A DNA stretch of 58,674 bases, taken from NCBI GenBank assembly GCA_019739295.1, contig JAHHDV010000013.1:1-58674 (forward strand). Direction: 5' to 3'. This DNA is from Taibaiella sp. Lineage in GTDB: Bacteria; Bacteroidota; Bacteroidia; Chitinophagales; Chitinophagaceae. Position numbers and translations under genes: made by a program. Position 1 is the first letter of the stretch. The number at the start of each line of letters is the position of its first letter. Below the pieces are notes generated by a model. The model ran no database searches. It worked only from the letters and a program-made list of their open reading frames with translations, and was not told the origin of the DNA. This document shows positions 8,984 to 16,966 of the stretch, piece by piece.

Positions 8984-9850
8984 TTATATCTCCTGGGTGA
9001 GCATATCCCGGAATTTGTTTTCATCATGAGCCTTTATTCCATTCTGATTGAAGTAATCAATCAAACTTCCCGTGTACCTTGACAGTTGTTGCTTCACAAG
9101 AATGCAAATGTCCCTCGGATTTATCATCTCCAACATCGGTATAAAAACTATCACTATCCAGAAAGCAGCTTTTAAAAAGATCGTATTGAATTCCGGTTCT
9201 GTCCTGAAATTCACCCAAGAAAACATATTGATACGTTTGTTGCAGATATTGTTTGATTTTGGGATGGGTACTAATGATCAGTTCAGCCAATCTCATAATC
9301 ATTTTAAAGGACAACTTTGAGGGATCGTCCCTCAACATTTTTGTCCATACTTCATTTCGGATACTTTCGCCGGTATGATTGTTGCTATGTGGTAATGGGG
9401 CAGAATGCAATGTCAGTATTGTTCCCTTATCCGTTGTATTTACATAGTCAATATCTTCTGAGTGATAATGATCGAGTATAGTTTGATCACTTAATACTAC
9501 CTCGTATTCCTTACTAATTTTATATTGATTGGATAAAGCTTGCTTGAACCTGTCTAATATTTGCTTGGCAAATGAATCAAAAGTCAAAGAGTCAAACCTC
9601 CTGGAAAGCTCAATCCCACAACGCAGACGAACTCTTTCTTTTAAATTATACGCGGCATCCCGTTTGAAGCTAATCGCTAAAATCTTGTAAGGAAAGGCCA
9701 GGTATTGGTTTGTAAAAGATAACAAGCGTTTTGAGCTAACAGTTCCGTTTTGCCTTTTTACTATTTCGTATGATTGACAATGGATGCAAGATTGCGTTGT
9801 GGAGATGATTTGCATGGGAACCGGATTGGAAGACCAAAATACGAAAGGCG
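8984..9850 (-). pseudogene. UvrD/Rep-type superfamily 1 helicase relic
   Basis: Remnant of an ATP-dependent SF1A helicase. Recognisable pieces are ILAISFKRDAAYNLKERV and SRRFDSLTFDSFAKQIL (motif Ia region). A decayed Walker B follows as YVFLGEFQDRTGIQYDLFK, where the family has D-E-F-Q-D-T, and then YTDVGDDK. Directly after that the frame jumps into NPRDICILVKQQL and YFNQNGIKAHDENKF, which lies hundreds of residues further on in intact proteins. So the ATPase lobe junction was deleted. The P-loop (motif I) is absent at the N-terminus. Unlike the single-base breaks elsewhere, this gene has lost whole motifs and is truly dead. Confidence 0.7.
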
Positions 9851-10064
9851 AACATTGCTGTCCGCCTTTCATTTTCTTTAGTTTGGTCCTACAGCCATTT
9901 CTTAACGCAAAATTCGCGAAGGCCGGTAGAACGAGCAGCATATTTAAATCAGGACGTTGCTATTGATAATCTGGGAAAATCGGCAATTTAAAGTACGATG
10001 CTTTTGGATGGAAACCAATATCAAAATCGCCTTTAGACTTTTTGAGGGTCGGCTAAGTAGTATG

Positions 10065-10946
10065 TTATTCAACAACCACTAGCCGGTTTCTGTAAATAGC
10101 CTTACCGTCTGCCAGTTGAACCAGGTATTGCCCAGGTTGCAATTGGTGCTGCACAGATTGCCCTTGAAAGCGCTCTTCATGAATGATTCTCCCTGTTATA
10201 TCCAGAATGCTCAATGTTGCACTATTTTTATTCATGCCTTCAGGTAAGTTAGCAATTGTAAAACTACCTTTTGATGGATTAGGTGCTATACTCAACGACA
10301 GTTTGCTTTTGTAAATGTCGCTGATGGATGTAGGAGCGAATGTGCCGTACTTGTAGTCGAAGTCGAAGTAGACATCAAATTGGCTAACGCCAGGGATAGC
10401 GTCGTCCGGTACGTTTTGAACGGCTGTAATTTTCATTGCAACATACATTTCGGTACCCCTTATTTTTCCAAGATAGATTTTGTTAACTGCAACGTCCTCA
10501 ATAGTTTTAGATGTAGCGGTTGGGAATGCCTCTTTGATATAAGCAACATCAGTAGCCAGATCATAGTCAAAAGAAGCTGGGGCTTCGGCATAAACAGTAA
10601 GGTCATTTGCTTTAATAGTGCCGCCTGCCCAAACATTGCTGGTTTCCGACGTGAATCCGAAAGGGCCGAGATAGCCACCATTGTTTTCTACCATGTCGAT
10701 GTTGGCAACCTCTGCAGCACTCCAGGCACCCATTGTAGCGGGGTTAAAGCTTTCGTAGTAATCATGTGCTACAAAGTCATAACCCGATTGTGAGCCGTTT
10801 GCACCGTATCCATAAGGCAATCCATCGTTGATACTTGAGCTATGGTGCTCGTAAAACCGAATGTCTGTTATTTCGGTAGTTGCCTGTGCTAAACAGGCAA
10901 ATGGCAAAGTTGCGCTTAAAAATGCCCATGTAATTTTCTTGTTCAT
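10065..10946 (-). CDS. Secreted protein with type IX secretion sorting domain, function unknown
   Basis: 293 residues. Signal peptide MNKKITWAFLSATLPFACLA then QATTEITD. Residues about 20-215 form an unrecognised beta-rich domain containing FDYDLATDVAYIKEAFPTAT and VYFDFDYKYGTF. The last 75 residues (SIAPNPSKGSFTIANLP, SILDITGRIIHEERF, GQYLVQLADGKAIYRNRLVV) are a typical T9SS type A domain, normally removed on export across the outer membrane. Start codon supported by the signal peptide. No neighbour suggests a function. The frame is undamaged. Confidence 0.8.
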   Translation of the reverse strand: MNKKITWAFLSATLPFACLAQATTEITDIRFYEHHSSSINDGLPYGYGANGSQSGYDFVAHDYYESFNPATMGAWSAAEVANIDMVENNGGYLGPFGFTSETSNVWAGGTIKANDLTVYAEAPASFDYDLATDVAYIKEAFPTATSKTIEDVAVNKIYLGKIRGTEMYVAMKITAVQNVPDDAIPGVSQFDVYFDFDYKYGTFAPTSISDIYKSKLSLSIAPNPSKGSFTIANLPEGMNKNSATLSILDITGRIIHEERFQGQSVQHQLQPGQYLVQLADGKAIYRNRLVVVE

Positions 10947-11235
10947 TGTTAAAATGATTTATTGTCAAGTTATAAAAGACCGACTGAAATTCTAATTCGT
11001 TGGGCATATTTATAGATTCGCAGTGATGCAGCAAATAATCTTCTGAATAAATTAAAAATGGTAAGTTGCAACCGTATCAGCTCGAGTCGGCTATAATGTC
11101 AAAGCATTGATAGTATTAACTTTAGCTAGCGTTATGCCTAAAATGCTTATGTGTAACGTTTAAGAAGATTGGAATACCAATACACAAAAAGCAGAGTATA
11201 TACAGAATCGAAACAGGGTAGTGAGAAAGTGAAGC
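10947..11235. other. Intergenic region
   Basis: No supported gene. It lies between the divergent T9SS protein and the recombinase relic. Confidence 0.35.
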
Positions 11236-11573
11236 GAACAGGAATCAATTCTTTCCAAAGCCAGTAAACTATTTGTAGCAGACATCCTCAAATTCGATGA
11301 TTACAGCGAGTTGAAAAAGAATGCCAAGCCAGTTCCAAATGCTTGAAAAAGGAATTACACGATATCAATATTAAAATAAGGCACATTGACAAACAGAACC
11401 AGTTGAGAGACAAACCGCTTATAAACATTCTTCAAGAATTCTCAAGTTTGGATACGGCCGATAAAAAACATCTTGTCAATCTGATTATCAAAAGTATTAT
11501 TAACGAAAGGACAAACAAAAGGACAATAAATATGAATTTTACCGATAAAAAGGTTACGGTTCAGAAATATTAG
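11236..11573 (+). pseudogene. C-terminal relic of a large serine recombinase (site-specific integrase)
   Basis: From 11236 one frame gives QESILSKASKLFVADILKFD and DYSELKKNAK. One shift near 11340 continues as KKELHDINIKIRHIDKQNQ, LINILQEFSSLDTADKKHLV and NLIIKSIINERTNKRTINMN. This resembles the coiled-coil and C-terminal tail of large serine recombinases carried on Bacteroidota mobile elements. The catalytic N-terminal resolvase domain is gone. It sits about 300 bases from the 3' end of tRNA-Lys, a common integration neighbourhood, and is probably the scar of a lost element. Identification rests on pattern memory only. Confidence 0.55.
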
Positions 11574-11743
11574 CAAAGAATGATATTCAGGTGGACGACC
11601 AAGAGGCATTTATTATCCTTGACTTCCTGTACCTCATGTCAAAGAATTATAATAAACCTGTGGAAGAAAAAATCACCGGAACCCAAAGGACAAATCGAAC
11701 TTCTGAAAAAAACCGTAAGAATATCTTAAATCAGCTTTTCTAG
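11573..11743 (+). pseudogene. Short relic ORF downstream of the recombinase tail
   Basis: A 56-codon open frame without an ATG reads NDIQVDDQEAFIILDFLYLM, then KNYNKPVEEK. It begins at the recombinase stop in the next frame and ends with TAG at 11743. Residue usage looks like real coding sequence, probably a small accessory ORF of the same lost mobile element. Function unknown. Confidence 0.35.
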
Positions 11744-11834
11744 ATGGTTTGACATAACAACCTGAAGATTTTGGTTGCAAAAATCGAACTATAATGAACA
11801 AATGGTAACAGTTTGGTTCCCAAATTATTAGCAT

Positions 11835-11869
11835 AAAAAAAGGAGACATCTACAGAGTAGTGTCTCCTT
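11835..11869 (-). terminator. Intrinsic terminator of tRNA-Lys
   Basis: On the minus strand AGGAGACA pairs with TGTCTCCT across a 12-base loop, followed by a run of six T. It lies 4 bases after the tRNA 3' end. Confidence 0.75.
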
Positions 11870-11873
11870 AAGT

Positions 11874-11945
11874 GATCCCGCTGGGACTCGAACCCAGGGC
11901 CCATACATTAAAAGTGTATTGCTCTACCAACTGAGCTACGGAATC
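11874..11945 (-). tRNA. tRNA-Lys (anticodon TTT)
   Basis: On the minus strand the acceptor arms GATTCCG and CGGGATC pair (one G-T). The D arm has GCTC/GAGC around AGTTGGTA, the anticodon stem is ATACA/TGTAT with loop CTTTTAA (anticodon TTT), and the T arm is CTGGG/CCCAG around TTCGAGT. About 72 bases, CCA not encoded. It has its own promoter and terminator and lies next to a recombinase relic. Confidence 0.93.
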
Positions 11946-11977
11946 TTACCGAACTGTGCTGTCTGCAATTGGGAGTG

Positions 11978-12008
11978 CAAAGATAAAAAGTTGATCTTAA
12001 ATTCCAAA
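11978..12008 (-). promoter_or_regulatory. Promoter of tRNA-Lys
   Basis: On the minus strand TTTG (12005-12008) and TATCTTTG (11978-11985) are separated by 19 bases, a perfect match to the Bacteroidota TTTG-N19-TAnnTTTG promoter. Transcription would start about 25 bases before the tRNA. Confidence 0.65.
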
Positions 12009-12043
12009 TTATTTTTTGAGACATTTTATATATTTTTACAGAA

Positions 12044-12697
12044 ATGTTTTATCCCATGCTGCAAGTAAAGACTTTTACTTTTAATTCATTCGCTGAAAAT
12101 ACCTATCTGGTCTATGATCCGGAGGGCAATGCTTTTGTCGTGGACCCGGGGATGAGTAACCCTATAGAAGAAAAAAAATTCAAAGATTTTATTTCGGAAC
12201 AGAATTTGACCATAAAGAAAATTATCAATACACATGCGCATATAGACCATATACTCGGAATCAGCTTTGTCAAGAGCGAATATCATGTTCCCTTTTATTT
12301 ACACCAGGATGATGATACCGTATTGTATCATGCCATGAACAGTGCGATGATGTTCGGGGTGCCATTGGCTGCAGTACCCCAGAAGGACGGAGGAATCGAT
12401 GTAGACCAGTCCATCCATTTAGGTGCTGAAACATTGAATGTACTGTTTACGCCCGGGCACTCTCCGGGAAGTGTGAGCTTTTATTATCCGAAAGGTAACT
12501 GGATCATTGCGGGTGATGTTCTTTTCGAAAGAAGTATCGGGAGGACGGACCTGCCGGGAGGTAATTTTGAAGTGCTGAAAGAAAGTATACAGAAGCAATT
12601 GTATACCTTACCGGATGACACTATTGTCTATCCCGGCCACGGACCAGCTACCACTATCGGTATAGAAAAGATCGAAAACCCTTTTGTCAGGGCTTAA
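12044..12697 (+). CDS. MBL-fold metallo-hydrolase, glyoxalase II-like
   Basis: 217-residue cytosolic hydrolase of the metallo-beta-lactamase superfamily. The metal motif is THAHIDH (HxHxDH) near residue 64-70. Further ligands are the His in TPGHSPGS, the Asp in IAGDVLFERSIGRTDLPGG, and the terminal YPGHGPATT. This layout (GDVLF and GRTDL) is typical of the YcbL/glyoxalase II group that hydrolyses thioesters such as S-lactoylglutathione; the true substrate is unknown. Two possible ATGs exist (12044 and 12056); the second leaves a more usual start, MLQVKTF. Convergent with the amidohydrolase. Confidence 0.85.
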   Translation: MFYPMLQVKTFTFNSFAENTYLVYDPEGNAFVVDPGMSNPIEEKKFKDFISEQNLTIKKIINTHAHIDHILGISFVKSEYHVPFYLHQDDDTVLYHAMNSAMMFGVPLAAVPQKDGGIDVDQSIHLGAETLNVLFTPGHSPGSVSFYYPKGNWIIAGDVLFERSIGRTDLPGGNFEVLKESIQKQLYTLPDDTIVYPGHGPATTIGIEKIENPFVRA

Positions 12698-12709
12698 AGC
12701 CAATGCTGC

Positions 12710-13897
12710 TTATCCGGCTTCCAGTAAGGCAAATGCGGCAGTTGTCATCAGGCGTACACCGGTCATAATCGCTTTCGGGTCTATATCGAATTTTGAAGAA
12801 TGAACGGAATGCGTAAATTCCTGCTGGTCTCTATTGGTACCGAGTCTGAAGAAAGTACCCGGGATCTCCTGTGTATAGAAACTAAAATCTTCTGAAGACA
12901 TACGCATCGGTAAATCTATGATATTATCGCTGCCTAATAATTCCCCGGCAGCCTGCCTTACAATAGAAGTGACATGCGCATCATTGTGAAGAAAAGGATA
13001 GCCGGGTGGCATCTTTAATTCATAAGTGGCACCATAAAGCTGCGTAATGGATGCGCAGGTTTTTTCAATGATCTCTTTAGCTTCCTGCCGCCAGCGTTCA
13101 TTAAATGTTCTGAAAGTCCCTAAGATATTGACCTGGTCCGGGATGACATTGGTGGCTGTTCCCCCTTCTATTTTACCAAAGGAAAGAACAGAAGGATTTA
13201 GCGGGTTGTTTTTTCGGCTGAAGATGACTTGCAATGAAGTGATGATCTGAGAGGCAATAGTGATCGGGTCTATTGCAAGGTGAGGCATAGCAGCGTGTCC
13301 GGATGCTCCTTTGATGGTAAGATGGATCTCGTCTGCACTGGCCATATATGCACCTGGTCTAAAACCGGCAGTACCGGCTTTGAGATCCGGTGCTACATGG
13401 AGTCCTGCTATAGCTTCCACTTTTGGATATTGGAGCACTCCGGCTTCGATGAGCAAACTTGCACCACCCGGGCTTTTTTCCTCCCCCGGCTGAAATATAA
13501 GCTTGACCGTTCCCTGCCATTGCGTTCGCGTGTGGTGCAATAAAAATGCAGCTCCCAGCAGACACGTGGTATGTACATCATGTCCGCAGGCATGCATGAT
13601 CCCTTTATGCTTACTCTTATAACTTACTTCATTCTCTTCCTGGATAGGCAATGCATCCAGGTCTGCCCGCAAAGCAATACATTTTTTATCCGGATTATTT
13701 CCTTCTATTAAGGCAATGACACCTGTTTCACAGATATTCTGAATCCGGGTAATGCCAAATGATTTCAGTTTTTCCATAACATAGGCAGCAGTCCGGAACT
13801 CCTGAAAGCTCAGTTCGGGATGTGCGTGCAGGTGGTTCCTGATTTCAAGGAGATGTGTTTCGAATTCTTCTGTAACCTGGGGAAGGAGCACTGTCAT
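12710..13897 (-). CDS. M20 family amidohydrolase / N-acyl-amino-acid deacylase
   Basis: 395-residue metal-dependent hydrolase of the M20D group (hippurate hydrolase/HipO and IAA-amino-acid hydrolase family), cleaving N-acyl amino acids. Metal-ligand motifs: MHACGHDVHTTCLLGAA and FQPGEEKSPGGASLLIEAG. The N-terminal LHAHPELSFQE and the dimerisation domain GASGHAAMPHLAIDPI are also standard. Near the end, MSSEDFSFYTQEIPGTFFRLG supplies the last ligand. Full length. It starts 3 bases after the stop of the SPOR-domain gene upstream, so the two are one transcription unit. Confidence 0.9.
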   Translation of the reverse strand: MTVLLPQVTEEFETHLLEIRNHLHAHPELSFQEFRTAAYVMEKLKSFGITRIQNICETGVIALIEGNNPDKKCIALRADLDALPIQEENEVSYKSKHKGIMHACGHDVHTTCLLGAAFLLHHTRTQWQGTVKLIFQPGEEKSPGGASLLIEAGVLQYPKVEAIAGLHVAPDLKAGTAGFRPGAYMASADEIHLTIKGASGHAAMPHLAIDPITIASQIITSLQVIFSRKNNPLNPSVLSFGKIEGGTATNVIPDQVNILGTFRTFNERWRQEAKEIIEKTCASITQLYGATYELKMPPGYPFLHNDAHVTSIVRQAAGELLGSDNIIDLPMRMSSEDFSFYTQEIPGTFFRLGTNRDQQEFTHSVHSSKFDIDPKAIMTGVRLMTTAAFALLEAG

Positions 13898-13900
13898 AAA

Positions 13901-14320
13901 TCACTTAACGGTTATATTGATTTGATCACTGACGATTACTGCATTCGGGTAGGAGGTCTGAATACTTTCGAGAAAGGATTGTGCTTCGTCTCGTTTTTCA
14001 AAATCACCTGCCTTCACACTATAATTTGGGGATGAAAATTGTATGCCTACGCCGATCCCGGAGTGAGATCTCCCGAAATCTGTTTTGGTCTTTTGTGCCT
14101 CGGATTTGTCTTTGCCGAAATAGAGCAGCAACTTATATCCCTGGGCTGTATAATTGGTAATTTGCTTTTTGGGATTTTGGGTAAGCGCAATGGAACCCAG
14201 CTTGGGATTGCCGTAAAGATTCACCATACTCGTATTATTACCTTTCAGAAGTACATTTTGCGCGAAAGCATCACAGCTGCAGAAATAAATGAGCAGGGCA
14301 GCGATAATAGAAGATTTCAT
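13901..14320 (-). CDS. Secreted SPOR-domain protein
   Basis: 139 residues with a signal peptide (MKSSIIAALLIYFCSCDAFA). The rest looks like a SPOR domain: QGYKLLLYFGKDKSEAQKTK, the strand IGIQ-like VGIQFSSPNYSVKAGDF, then KRDEAQSFLESIQTSYPNAV and IVSDQINITV. SPOR domains bind peptidoglycan stripped of stem peptides, typically at division sites. Being small and secreted, it likely sits in the periplasm. First gene of a two-gene unit with the amidohydrolase. No frame damage. Confidence 0.8.
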   Translation of the reverse strand: MKSSIIAALLIYFCSCDAFAQNVLLKGNNTSMVNLYGNPKLGSIALTQNPKKQITNYTAQGYKLLLYFGKDKSEAQKTKTDFGRSHSGIGVGIQFSSPNYSVKAGDFEKRDEAQSFLESIQTSYPNAVIVSDQINITVK

Positions 14321-14488
14321 GAGAACCGTTTTTATTGGTAGAATCCAAAGTTACAAAAATAGTATAGACTGAGAAAATCAGTAAGGCCGGGAGCGGATCA
14401 AACAAAATTTTGGGATACCGTTAAAAAGTAAACCGGATGGATAACCGTCCTTGATTCTGTGTTCAATAAATGATGGTAATGCCAATTA

Positions 14489-14516
14489 AAAAGACCTTCA
14501 AATTTGAAGGTCTTTC
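14489..14516 (-). terminator. Intrinsic terminator of the histone-like gene
   Basis: AAAGACCTTCAAA pairs with TTTGAAGGTCTTT in a perfect stem-loop, followed on the minus strand by a T run. It lies about 20 bases after the stop of the Lys/Ala-rich gene. Confidence 0.7.
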
Positions 14517-14532
14517 TACAATTGTAAGTTAC

Positions 14533-14851
14533 TTATTTTTTCTTTTTCGGAGCTGCTTTTTTTACTACCTGGCTGACTTTTTTAGCTTTGGTCGCTGTTT
14601 TTTTAGCTGTAGTCTTTTTAACTGCCGCCTTTTTCGGAGCTGCTGCTTTTTTTGGAGCTGCTTTTTTAACTGCTGCTTTTTTTCGGAGCTGCCGCTTTCT
14701 TAGCTGCTACTTTTTTCGGAGCCGCCGCTTTTTTTGGGGCTGCTGCTTTCTTAGGAGCTGCTTTTTTAACTGCTGCCTTTTTCGGGGCTGCTGCTTTTTT
14801 AGCTGGTTTCGCTGCTGCCTTTTTTGGAGCTGCTTTTTTTGATGTTGCCAT
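14533..14851 (-). pseudogene. Histone H1-like Lys/Ala/Pro-rich DNA-binding protein, frameshifted
   Basis: Very basic protein starting MATSKKAAPKKAAAKP and made of repeated K-K-A-A-x-P-K-K units, like the C-terminal tail of eukaryotic H1 and bacterial HctA/HC2-like proteins that compact DNA. The first frame ends after KKSSS. Removing one base from the T7 run at 14677-14683 continues the same repeat to PKKKK at 14533, total about 105 residues. It is upstream of a terminator and downstream of L27. The low-complexity homopolymers make it prone to sequencing slips; a real length polymorphism is also possible. Confidence 0.8.
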
Positions 14852-14923
14852 ATGTATTAATTATTGATTGCGTGTTTTGCAGGCAAGGTCGTTCTTGCTC
14901 ACATCCTCACATCGCTCTCTTCA

Positions 14924-15191
14924 TTAGGCTTCAACAGCTTCAACACTCTTCACCGAAACGAAAGTTTTGGTGCGTGTTTTTCTAAACTCCACAATGCCAT
15001 CTGTTGTAGCATAGATCGTAAAGTCCTTACCTAAACCTACATTTTCTCCCGGATGGTAAGCAGTTCCTTTTTGACGGATGATGATATTCCCGTTGATGGC
15101 TGGCTGACCACCGAATATCTTTACTCCTAATCTTTTACTGTGTGAATCTCTTCCGTTTTTTTACACTACCTTCACCTTTTTTGTGTGCCAT
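14924..15191 (-). pseudogene. rpmA: 50S ribosomal protein L27, frameshifted at a T7/A7 run
   Basis: Starts [11 protein letters not shown], stops soon after, then continues in the next frame as [38 protein letters not shown] and [15 protein letters not shown]. Removing one base of the seven-base run at 15156-15162 restores the classic L27. L27 reaches into the peptidyl-transferase centre and is essential or nearly so, so a real disruption is unlikely. The frame ends VKSVEAVEA. It follows rplU, the usual L21-L27 order. Confidence 0.93.
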
Positions 15192-15256
15192 TGCCTTAAA
15201 ATATTATTTATATTATTTGAACAAATTTGATAAAAAAAACTCTAATTACCAAAATT

Positions 15257-15556
15257 TTATGCTAACTCAGCAATTTTAATCTTGGTTAAATACTGGCGAT
15301 GCCCGTTCAGTTTTTGATATCCTTTACGACGCTTTTTCTTAAAAATAAGAACTTTCTCACCTTTAAGGTGCTCAAGGATTTCAGCTTTTACTGTAACTCC
15401 GGAACCGTCAAAAGATACTTTACCATCTTGACCCGACATCAATACTTCAGGCAGATCTATAGTATCACCTACATTGCCATTCAGGCGATTGACATAAAGA
15501 GTAGCATCTTTAGATACTTTAAACTGCTGACCTGCTATATTAACTATTGCGAACAT
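15257..15556 (-). CDS. rplU: 50S ribosomal protein L21
   Basis: Large-subunit protein that binds 23S rRNA. The start at 15556 gives MFAIVNIAGQQFKVSKDATL; an upstream ATG at 15577 would add seven residues not found in the family. Family hallmarks are LYVNRLNGNVGDTIDLPEVL, EILEHLKGEKVLIFKKKRRK and YQKLNGHRQYLTKIKIAEL. About 99 residues, normal length. Followed by rpmA, giving the common rplU-rpmA pair, and not frameshifted. Confidence 0.95.
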   Translation of the reverse strand: MFAIVNIAGQQFKVSKDATLYVNRLNGNVGDTIDLPEVLMSGQDGKVSFDGSGVTVKAEILEHLKGEKVLIFKKKRRKGYQKLNGHRQYLTKIKIAELA

Positions 15557-15636
15557 TTTCAAAAAAAATTTTTGCAAAATTAGTTGAAATAAATTAATCT
15601 GCCAAAATTTATTTCAAAATAAATCAAATCTGTTTT

Positions 15637-16050
15637 CTATTTTGTGGATTTCTTAAATTGTGCCAGTATCTCTTTCCCTTTTCTGAGCTGTAACATTCCT
15701 TTTACGATATTCATTGACGTAGCATTGGTCATAGCATTCAAGAGATGATTCTCCGTTACGCTTCCAACGGAGCAGGCTTTCATGGTTCCTTTTAATTCGG
15801 AGAATAAAACGCTCTGGTCATCCAGATTCATATTGCCGGAGAAATTATTGCAACCCAGGAAACCGCTCACTTTACCATCTTCAAAGCTCAGGGTCGCCGG
15901 TTGGGGCAACTGCTCTTTGGTCATACCTGTAATATGATCCAGCTCCCATGTGGTATTGCTGATGTCTGTTAATGATGCAGGCTTTGTTACGCCACAAGAT
16001 GCCATAATGCCCAATCCAATGCAAAATATAAATAGCCGTATTTGTTTCAT
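15637..16050 (-). CDS. META (HslJ-like) domain lipoprotein
   Basis: 137 residues. Signal peptide with lipobox GIMASCGVT (Cys19) then a META domain: NTTWELDHITG, PATLSFEDGKVSGFLGCNNF and SGNMNLDDQSVLFSELKGTM, followed by KACSVGSVTENHLLNAM. The G-C-N-N-F/S-G signature is diagnostic. HslJ is linked to novobiocin resistance and heat shock in E. coli, but the molecular role of the domain is unknown. It has its own promoter and is one of two META proteins within 2 kb. Confidence 0.85.
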   Translation of the reverse strand: MKQIRLFIFCIGLGIMASCGVTKPASLTDISNTTWELDHITGMTKEQLPQPATLSFEDGKVSGFLGCNNFSGNMNLDDQSVLFSELKGTMKACSVGSVTENHLLNAMTNATSMNIVKGMLQLRKGKEILAQFKKSTK

Positions 16051-16080
16051 TGCCTGTTATTCTTTGTGATTAATTTGAAA

Positions 16081-16112
16081 CAAAATTATTTTTTATTTGT
16101 TATACCAGCAAA
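16081..16112 (-). promoter_or_regulatory. Promoter of the META lipoprotein gene
   Basis: On the minus strand TTTG (16109-16112), 20 bases, then TAATTTTG (16081-16088), matching TTTG-N20-TAnnTTTG. It lies 30 bases before the ATG. Confidence 0.55.
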
Positions 16113-16181
16113 TTACTTATTCACATAGTAATTCACAATGCCCTTTGTTTTATTTTTGTAATCCAAAACGGGAAAGGTAAG

Positions 16182-16922
16182 ATGAGAAATTTCGGATTGA
16201 TCGGGTATCCGCTGGAGCATAGTTTTTCGAAAAAATATTTTGAAGAAAAGTTTGAGCAGCTTTCTATCGATGCCGCTTATCACTTATTCCCTGTTTCAAG
16301 CCCGGACCGGATCCCTGAATTTTTACATCGTCACTCCCGGTTTTGCGGATTTAATGTAACGATACCCTACAAGACCGAGATTATATCATGCCTTGATGCT
16401 GTCGATGAGGATGCGCAGCAAATAGGAGCAGTGAATGTGGTCCTGAATACAGGTGCCGGATGGTCTGGTTATAATACGGACTGGATCGGGTTTAAGGATT
16501 CTCTTCTTCCTTTATGGCATCCCGGAATTGTTCGGGCTCTGGTGCTGGGTACGGGCGGAGCATCAAAAGCGGTAACCTTTGCTTTAACCCGTCTGAATAT
16601 CCGGATTACTCAGGTATCGAGGACAGGAGACGGGAATACGATATTATCCTATAAAGACATTGACAGGTCTGTTATCGAACGACATCAACTGATCGTCAAT
16701 ACGACACCGTTGGGTATGTATCCCGGCATATCCGGCATACCCGATCTCCCATATGAATACCTGAATTCAGATCATCTTCTATATGACCTGGTTTATAACC
16801 CTGAAGAAACGCTTTTCTTAAAGAAGGGGAAAAGTATGGGCGCCCGGATAAAAAATGGCTGGGAAATGCTGGTATTGCAGGCAGAAGCGGCTTGGCGCAT
16901 CTGGACCCAACAGGATCAATAA
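16182..16922 (+). CDS. aroE: Shikimate dehydrogenase
   Basis: 246-residue NADP-dependent enzyme of the shikimate pathway, reducing 3-dehydroshikimate to shikimate for aromatic amino acids. The substrate domain has GLIGYPLEHSFSKKYF (shikimate-binding Ser residues) and GFNVTIPYKTEI (catalytic Lys). Asn and Asp follow in AVNVV and GYNTDWIGF. The nucleotide domain has LVLGTGGASKAVTFAL. The C-terminal NGWEMLVLQAEAAWRIW is standard. Start at 16182 gives the canonical N-terminus. Ends just before the terminator hairpin of the convergent META gene. Confidence 0.95.
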   Translation: MRNFGLIGYPLEHSFSKKYFEEKFEQLSIDAAYHLFPVSSPDRIPEFLHRHSRFCGFNVTIPYKTEIISCLDAVDEDAQQIGAVNVVLNTGAGWSGYNTDWIGFKDSLLPLWHPGIVRALVLGTGGASKAVTFALTRLNIRITQVSRTGDGNTILSYKDIDRSVIERHQLIVNTTPLGMYPGISGIPDLPYEYLNSDHLLYDLVYNPEETLFLKKGKSMGARIKNGWEMLVLQAEAAWRIWTQQDQ

Positions 16923-16943
16923 AAATGCCCCGTTCCCGGGGCA
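16919..16943 (-). terminator. Intrinsic terminator between aroE and the META2 gene
   Basis: TGCCCCG pairs with CGGGGCA around a TTCC loop (16926-16943). On the minus strand it is followed by TTTTTATT, so it ends the minus-strand META gene. Confidence 0.7.
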
Positions 16944-16966
16944 ATCTGGTCTCAGGTTTTTATGTT

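Noticed and set aside
8691..9029. 112-codon plus-strand frame
   Set aside because: Antisense to a signal-peptide relic and to the helicase relic; no recognisable domain.
10380..10793. 137-codon plus-strand frame
   Set aside because: Antisense to the intact T9SS protein and without domain or start signals.
14470..14842. Cys/Phe-rich plus-strand frames
   Set aside because: They are the complement of the Lys/Ala-rich histone-like gene and have no independent support.
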